A stretch of 64,000 nt of DNA from Siphonodentalium dalli (taxonomy: Eukaryota > Mollusca > Scaphopoda > Gadilida > Siphonodentaliidae), in contig CP136067.1 of the NCBI GenBank assembly GCA_032622095.1, forward strand, positions 43,011,549 to 43,075,548, written 5' to 3'. Within the stretch, counting starts at the first letter, position 1. Each line of letters begins with the position of its first letter. Positions 58,222 to 64,000 of this stretch are shown here, piece by piece. The translations under genes were made by a program, and so were the position numbers. A model generated the notes under the pieces. It did no database searches. It was not told where the DNA came from and saw only the letters and a program-made list of their open reading frames with translations.

Positions 58222-58640
58222 GGCTCACTTAATTTTCGAATCACCAGATCACATTATATACAGCATATTCCATATTATATACCATTTGAAAAAGGAAGTT
58301 CCAAAACATTGTATTATTAACTGATCCGGTCGAATAAACTGGGGACGTGTTGTTTTTGTCGAGGCACCAAGGTGTATCCTGTATTTAATTTTGATCCGGA
58401 CTGTACTATAAAGTCTATTATACTCAATGGAATGGGAATAACTCTTAGTTTGAATTATGATGCATTCTGGGTTGACAAGGGGGGGGGGGGCGTCTTGGAA
58501 TGAATCTCTATCACTTGGTGGATGGTCCTAGGCCAAAGCTACTTCGTATTCTGGTGGAATATATATATTTTTGGTTCCTTTTCCAAATGGTATATAAAAT
58601 GGAATAATGTTATCTGGGCATTCGAAAATTAAGTGGGCCT
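58222..58640. mobile_element. Inverted-repeat element (~419 bp) downstream of the GPCR gene
   Basis: The left arm (GGCTCACTTAATTTTCGAAT ... ATATACCATTTGAAAAAGGA) is the reverse complement of the right arm (TTCCTTTTCCAAATGGTATA ... ATTCGAAAATTAAGTGGGCC), about 84 bp each. A run of eleven G lies near 58480. No coding capacity. It ends about 185 bp before the GPCR stop codon (genomic order) and could affect the gene's 3' end. Confidence 0.75.
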
Positions 58641-58707
58641 ATAACTAAGAAATTACAAGCACTGTTTTTTTTTCTTCTCAATATTGTAAACTTCATTGTC
58701 GGAACAT

Positions 58708-58792
58708 AAAACAGTTACCATGTTTTCAACTGGTGGAGTTTGATCTATACGGACGTAACCAGAGTAGAGATTCGTGGCATGATCTAGACAAC
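58708..58792 (+). repeat. Dispersed repeat shared with 15228-15312
   Basis: See 15228. On the minus strand this lies immediately after the GPCR stop codon, so it is probably within that gene's 3' untranslated region. Confidence 0.6.
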
Positions 58793-58824
58793 ATGCGTGT
58801 ATCAACGGCGTCACTGTGCTCAAC

Positions 58825-60009
58825 TCAGCAACTACCGGTAACGTCAGTCTTCGATATTGTTGACAGCTGAGTAATCCGTGTCTGTGACGCACCAGACGCG
58901 TAAGTTGATTGAGCATACCCTCTCTTTGCCTTCGATCTACAACAGAACACCTCCAGGAATTTGACGCGAAATTTCCTACCCGTGGCGAAATATAAGTAGA
59001 AGTTTATGGCGTGGTTACTGTCTGAGAGTATGAATACGACTTGCTGGACTAGAAACTTGACGGCGTGGTCATAAGAAAGTGGCTCGTATGGCCAATAGGG
59101 TTGATATATGTGGAATATGACGTTTGGTACATTTAGGATTACGAACAGAATTGACACTGACATGAGCATGCGAGTTAACTGCTGTTGCTGTTTAATTTTT
59201 TCCACCATTTGGTCAGATTTATTGTTTGTCATTTCCTTCTGTATTTGTGACGCGCGTCTTATTCCGATGATGATCAGTGCGTTGCAAACAAACATGATGA
59301 CGCAGGGGATAATGGCGGTGATGAGTGCATCAATCCACATCCAATATTTCCCCAAGAACTCTTCAAAGTCCGGTAGTGGTATGCATTGTACGCCAACTCC
59401 TTTCACAGGTGATAAATAATCGGTGAATGTCCAGAGAAGTTGAAGATTGAGTAAGACCACAACGACGAAGATCACCGACATTATCACGATGGCTGTCTTC
59501 TTTGTACACCACTCGTTGACTTTGAACGGGAACCAAATTGCCAAGAATCTTTCTGCCGTTATAGTTACAAGGATCCAGTTGGCAATCATGATAGAAGCCT
59601 GCACCGTAAACGTCAATAGGCGGCAACCCCAAGGACCAACGTCATAATTTCTATAAATTAACTGATTGTTCAGTATCTTAGTAATAAGCGAAAACGTGTC
59701 GAACACAGACAACATTGCTATTAATAAGGATGATGACGTCAAAGGCTTCAATTTCGATATGGTAATCAAGGCTGCAATGTTGCCAGGGATACCAATGGCG
59801 ACTATGATAAACAAATAATTAACGTTGATATGATACGCCGCCCAGAATTCGGCATAGGTTTCCAGATTACCGAATCCTAGTATACTGTTGTCTGGTGGCT
59901 GAACGACCGACGTAGAGGTGGTATAGTTCATGGATGTCGAATTGATGAGGTCTGACAGATTGTCAGTCAGTCCTGGAGTTGTCTCCGCTGCAACCGGAAC
60001 GGTTGCCAT
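58825..60009 (-). CDS. Class A (Rhodopsin-family) G-protein-coupled receptor, peptide-receptor type
   Basis: The single-exon ORF encodes 394 aa from the ATG at 60009 (context AAACAATGG). The extracellular N-terminus has three sequons (N17, N23, N28). Seven hydrophobic segments lie at about 64-87, 93-113, 126-155, 172-193, 222-250, 282-303 and 316-342. Class A marks are GIPGN (N77 in TM1), SVFD (D104 in TM2), C129 with C209 for the extracellular disulfide, ERF at 153-155 in place of DRY, P235 in TM5, LNVP at 292-295 in place of CWxP and N336-F-Y-L-Y340 in place of NPxxY. A CC pair at 356-357 could be palmitoylated. The tail is Ser/Thr-rich. It acts at the plasma membrane through heterotrimeric G proteins. 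The ligand is unknown; similarity is to FMRFamide-like invertebrate peptide receptors, from memory. There are no frameshifts. Confidence 0.9.
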   Translation of the reverse strand: MATVPVAAETTPGLTDNLSDLINSTSMNYTTSTSVVQPPDNSILGFGNLETYAEFWAAYHINVNYLFIIVAIGIPGNIAALITISKLKPLTSSSLLIAMLSVFDTFSLITKILNNQLIYRNYDVGPWGCRLLTFTVQASIMIANWILVTITAERFLAIWFPFKVNEWCTKKTAIVIMSVIFVVVVLLNLQLLWTFTDYLSPVKGVGVQCIPLPDFEEFLGKYWMWIDALITAIIPCVIMFVCNALIIIGIRRASQIQKEMTNNKSDQMVEKIKQQQQLTRMLMSVSILFVILNVPNVIFHIYQPYWPYEPLSYDHAVKFLVQQVVFILSDSNHAINFYLYFATGRKFRVKFLEVFCCRSKAKRGYAQSTYASGASQTRITQLSTISKTDVTGSC

Positions 60010-60040
60010 TGTTTTCTGTAACAATGATGATAGTTGTTAG
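60010..60040 (-). other. Possible splice acceptor in the GPCR 5' UTR
   Basis: On the minus strand CATCATTGTTACAG ends at 60016, six bases before the ATG (AAAACA then ATG). This fits an intron ending just upstream of an intronless coding exon, an arrangement common in GPCR genes. The pyrimidine tract is weak, so confidence is limited. Confidence 0.35.
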
Positions 60041-60716
60041 ATTGTGAATCGTATAGAATATAAATATACCTAAACAATAATTGAAACCCATATATATAAC
60101 GGTATAGCGTGGAGAACGACACGGACATGTCACATTTTACATGTATTGGGAGTGGCGAATCAGTCGCTTTATTACCGAAGAACTAAGGTTTGTTCTGAAC
60201 GGTGCTGTACTTATTTTGAGGTAGACGGTGATCGCAAACCCTTTTTATCGGAACGGTGGAAGTCTATAATTATATGTTGCAATATGCATCAATGCATGCA
60301 AGGATAGTAAATGGTATAGCATATGCGAAATAATTGGGACTAACTAGAATACATGTAAATTTAAAGCCGCATAGCGATTTCCTGTCCAAAATACACCTAA
60401 TAATATTCGCTTTTGATTTTTTCCCGGTCGATGAATATCTGAAATACCTTTCTACAAACATTAGATGTCCCAGATAAACACATTGAGTCATAAAATATAT
60501 ACATCTTCGAACTCGATGTTCGGGCCCGAACTTTTGGGAATTTGTGTCAATGTCTATTAAATTATGTCCGACCAGGGGATTTGGCATCTATTGGGTTCAA
60601 CAGAGCCCACGATTATGGGGGGATCGTGATCGGTACAGAACATTTACAGAACATAATACTGCTAGTGTATACGGGATATTGTGCCGAAATAGATTTACTG
60701 GGAAATAATGCAACTT
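60041..60716. other. Unassigned; region upstream of the GPCR coding exon
   Basis: No gene was recognised. If the acceptor at 60016 is not used, the GPCR promoter would lie here, but no TATA or other element can be supported. Confidence 0.35.
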
Positions 60717-60975
60717 ACTGTAGGAATTTGACTTTGTGGAATTTACCGTACAATTATATAAATTGAATTTAACGCAAAGATTACGGTTGATTCCAACGGT
60801 ATCATAGCTGCCGGTACTTTGTGCCGTAAAGTTTTACGGGATTATTTACTGTAGGAATTTATGGAATTTGCCGCAAAATTATATATATACGGAATTGAAT
60901 GTAAAGAATACGGTTGATTCCAACGGTATCATAGCTGCCGGTAATGTATGTCGTAAGATTTTACGGGTTTTTTTC
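60717..60975. repeat. Tandem duplication, 127-bp offset
   Basis: TACGGTTGATTCCAACGGTA + TCATAGCTGCCGGTA occurs at about 60782 and 60909, each preceded by ACTGTAGGAATTT ... GGAATTTRCCG and followed by CCGTAA.TTTTACGGG. The end TTTTTCACAGTG resembles a transposon terminus, but no partner end was found. Confidence 0.75.
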
Positions 60976-61250
60976 ACAGTGTAAGTAAATGGTCGTTTGT
61001 TGAACTTATTATCTGAGGACGCCAAGTCAGAAATCTTGAAAGGATTTACTCTCTGCCAACGGGCTTCGGTGCCTCCACACGATAATTTGTTCACACAATT
61101 TATGATGAAGCACTGAACACATCATACTGATCCGATGCCTCTCCAGATAATTTGTTCACGCATGCACATAATTATATAAGAAAACTATAGTGAGAAATGG
61201 TAACGCCCTCAAGATCATATTAGTAGGCATATATACAAATTATAATATAA
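60976..61250. other. Unassigned spacer
   Basis: CGATAATTTGTTCAC / AGATAATTTGTTCAC is duplicated at about 61079 and 61145. Nothing else was seen. Confidence 0.4.
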
Positions 61251-61465
61251 AACCGAATCATTTGTAATGCTCTATTTTTATCAAGCTTTCGGCCCTATCT
61301 GGACCTTCCTCAGGACAATATCAAATGTTGATCCACTGACTCATTTTGTGAAAGTATGCCAAACGTACAACATGTGATTGTGTTTTAACATTTGATATTG
61401 TCCTGAGGAAGGTCCAGATAGGGCCGAAAGCTTGATAAAAATAGAGCATTACAAATGATTCGGTT
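61251..61465. mobile_element. Long near-perfect fold-back element (215 bp)
   Basis: AACCGAATCATTTGTAATGC ... GGACAATATCAAATGTT is mirrored by AACATTTGATATTGTCC ... GCATTACAAATGATTCGGTT with almost no mismatch over about 77 bp. The loop is about 60 bp. The arm contains CCTGAGGAAGGTCCAGATAG + GGCCGAAAGCTTG, a word type seen near the ends of some invertebrate retroelements. Confidence 0.85.
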
Positions 61466-61893
61466 GTTAATATTGCTGTCCCTTCTTTGGACTATGAATT
61501 ATTCTGATAATATAATATAAAACATATTGGTTTCATGAATGCACCACCTCATAATTCCGCTAAACAACTAATCCTTCAAATTATTATAAACTACGGCTTA
61601 TTACTGCAGGTTGCTCGTTCACCACACCAGAAACCTCTAACTGCAGACCAGAGTTATACTAATTGGATTAAACACAAACCCGATACTTCGCAATGCGACC
61701 TTTATTCTACATTCCAACTGAGTCATACATCATTAGCAAAGTTAACTGTTATATTATGCATTGTGTTCCGCAATAAAATATCCAAAAGTGCATGGCCCAG
61801 CCCATTGTTCATACCTAAACATCGAAAGCAATTAACCCGGTCGTAAAAGTTACATACTGCAACAATGAGACATCCGCGAAGATATATCCACGA
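61466..61893. other. Unassigned spacer
   Basis: ORF 61535-61846 has no recognisable domain. Confidence 0.4.
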
Positions 61894-62059
61894 AAACCCG
61901 AAATGTGTTGTTCTGCGAGATATCCCCATCGCCATAGCTCCATTGACACGGCCAGGTCAGACTTACTACAATTTCCTAACACACCTCGCATCGCGTGAAA
62001 CCCGAAATGTGTTGTCCTGCGAAATATCCCCATCGCCCCATTGGCACGGCCAGATCAGC
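61894..62059. repeat. Direct duplication, 105-bp offset
   Basis: AACCCGAAATGTGTTGTTCT + GCGAGATATCCCCATCGCC ... GACACGGCCAGGTCAG occurs at 61894 and again at 61999 with few changes. Confidence 0.8.
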
Positions 62060-63344
62060 GTTGCAGTAACACCCATAGTATAGGGCGTAATAATTGCCCA
62101 ATAAACACATTATGCTGATCCATGCAGTGGCACCATCCATTCTGGTATATTATATAATGATATATCTATATCGCCACTGTCTTAATTTACATGCACGTGA
62201 GCGAGAAGAGTTTTGCATACGACATATCTCGGGCGGATATCGATTTTGAGCATGCGCGTAAATCAGACTTCATGTCTGTTCGTTGTTAACATGGCGCGAA
62301 ATCTCGCGTAAATGACATGCAAGATGACACACAAACACTCACGTATATATGTGGGTATCACCCACTCGTTCATATCCGCGCTATATCAATTGTTATCACT
62401 CATATAGTTAACCCTTTGTATTCTAAATGGATTATCCCACGAGGTTAAAAGTTTACATCGAAATGGTCCATTATTGATTTGGAGGGGTGCTATAAACAAA
62501 CGTGCAGAAGGAGCCATATTTATTGATGGAAATGTTTGGATAATAAGTCCAACAAACGTTTGTTGAACTCTTTATCTGAACATTGTTATGGGACTAATCT
62601 GATTAATAACTGCAGAGGAGGTGGCGGTTCTACGCCGTCGTAGCTTTTGGACCGAGTCATGTCCCGTTAATCGACTATAGCAGACTTTCATTGAAAAGAC
62701 TAACCAGTACATTTGCACGTGGGTCCCGGGCATTCACGTCAACTCCTGAATATGATTCTCGTCTGATATGTCCGCGATTAATCTGTTTTCAAAATTATAT
62801 ATCATTTACCATGATAGAAAAGGGAAAAGTGGTGATACGATTGTTTAATATATTGTTTAGATACATTTTCTGATAGCGCGACAAATTGAAATTCTCTGGA
62901 AAACAAGGCTTTGTTTACTTATAAATCTCGTTGCTTTTGGCATTCAACGGACCTCTGATATATACTCAAGTTTGATATCATCATGTTTGGGAACGGCTAT
63001 ACTTCAATGTCCATGTACACAAAGCGTACATTTGACGTAATCCGAAGACACACAAGCAAGCTACTCCCGCCCACGATTCTGGGCGTTATTATAGAAGAGT
63101 AACGGGATAGGACTCGGTCCAAACAACATCAACCGAAGCTGTTGTGAACCGAGAAGACTTGTTATATAGTCTGTGCAGTTGTACGTACTTTATTTGTGAC
63201 AGTCCAATGTGAAATATACTTATTGTGACTGCTATATATGAGTGCGATGTCCTTATTAAATATATTCTACGCGGTGAGTCAAAGAATTTGCGCAATCAAA
63301 CAAATAATGGTACTCATGCATCTTCAACTTCTTATTAGTGTCGG
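62060..63344. other. Unassigned region
   Basis: No gene was recognised among ORFs at 62691-62873 and 63089-63295. Nothing else was seen. Confidence 0.4.
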
Positions 63345-64000
63345 CGCACACGATCCCGATTGTCCTCGATTAATCCGGCTGCCGGGTAAATCGGGGACAA
63401 TCGGGATCGTGCGCGTTTGGAGCGGTTTTTGTCGGATCCGATTTAATCGGACCGATCAAACTGAGTTTGATTTCATCATGAAAATCATGCTCGTGACGAT
63501 GGCAACGCGCGTGTTTTGCTTGTCACATGAGCGTCACATGACCAAAAACCTCATTAAAAATGTCGGAATAGTTAGAGGCGACCGCTATTCGAAATTAAAT
63601 CAAGAATTCTGATCGATCGACAAGGAACAACGGCTGGTAGACATGTGGGCATAAAATGAGTGCCTGTATAATAATCACAACAAGAGGGCGGCAGCTGTGG
63701 AAAGGTCTATTACGCCAATTTACGGCTATTGCTCGTGACCTCAATATATTATTAATATATTTATTATTAAATTAATAAATAGTACTAGTCTTTAGAAATA
63801 CATATTATAAATCACCATGACTATAGCTATAGTAACTGGCTAGATATAGGCTGACCACACCAGTTGGCTATATACTACAGTGACCACAGCATGCATATGA
63901 CCGGAGACTGGGAGTGAAAATCGGACTCGTGTGCGCTGACACCCGATTTTATCGTGGCCGATTTATCCGGCAGCCGGATTAACCGGGCACAATCGGGATC
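63345..64000. mobile_element. Inverted-repeat element, cut by the window end
   Basis: 63345-63415 is a hairpin (CGCACACGATCCCGATTGTC ... GGGGACAATCGGGATCGTGC). 63915-64000 contains the same words inverted (GGCCGATTTATCCGGCAGCC, GGATTAACCGGGCACAATCG). The two form terminal inverted repeats about 650 bp apart. The ORF 63238-63612 crosses the left end and is not a recognised gene. The right boundary lies beyond the window. Confidence 0.65.

Noticed and set aside
60010-60024. GPCR start at 60024
   Set aside because: The codon there is TTG, not ATG. The ATG at 60009 has a good context, and the bases upstream look like a splice acceptor.
63238-63612. 124-codon ORF near the end of the window
   Set aside because: It crosses the hairpin end of the inverted-repeat element; the peptide reflects the repeat.

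Overview
The window is AT-rich eukaryotic nuclear DNA with very few genes and many repeats. It has no operons, no prokaryote-style gene packing and no rRNA or convincing tRNA genes. Its repeats are short non-autonomous elements with internal tandem cores of about 150-168 bp, many fold-back MITEs, and scattered TAGGCCTA-like motifs. This style, together with a Rhodopsin-family receptor of invertebrate peptide-receptor type and a PHD-finger protein inside a transposon, suggests a marine invertebrate, most likely a lophotrochozoan such as a mollusc or brachiopod. That placement is inference; nothing here fixes the species.

Only one full-length conventional gene is visible: an intronless class A GPCR of 394 aa on the minus strand (58825-60009), with a possible splice acceptor just upstream of its ATG. 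A second real coding unit is a two-exon, 141-aa PHD-type zinc-finger protein (25844-26493). It sits inside a transposon (25214-26652) whose inverted ends are each built from seven copies of a ~16-bp unit. A decayed non-LTR retrotransposon reverse transcriptase (53640-54220) and two small ORFs of uncertain status (19946-20149 and 50187-50378) complete the coding content.

Layout: 0-6 kb is unassigned DNA with one dispersed repeat. 6.07-13.5 kb is a nest of related elements: family A (A1 with 24 core units, A2 with 9) with A1 inserted into a family B element. 13.5-25 kb is mostly unassigned, with a ~2-kb inverted-repeat element, a 480-bp TTAA MITE and a 207-bp piggyBac-like palindrome. 25.2-26.7 kb is the PHD-encoding element. 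28-38 kb carries fold-backs, a TA-flanked MITE, two Helitron-like elements and other tandem-core repeats. 39-44 kb has palindromic minisatellites and an ACTATAGT-rich tract. 44.2-48.3 kb holds family A/B elements in reverse orientation, interrupted by a TTAA MITE and carrying a ~0.9-kb tandem duplication. 48-58.7 kb is densely packed with MITEs and fold-backs. After the GPCR, 60-64 kb has tandem duplications and two more inverted-repeat elements, the last cut by the window edge.

The main story is repeat biology. Insertion order can be read directly (A1 into B; a TTAA MITE into an A core unit with an intact empty site). Terminal hairpins covary between families A and B. In two unrelated inverted-repeat elements the ends are tied to minisatellite arrays.
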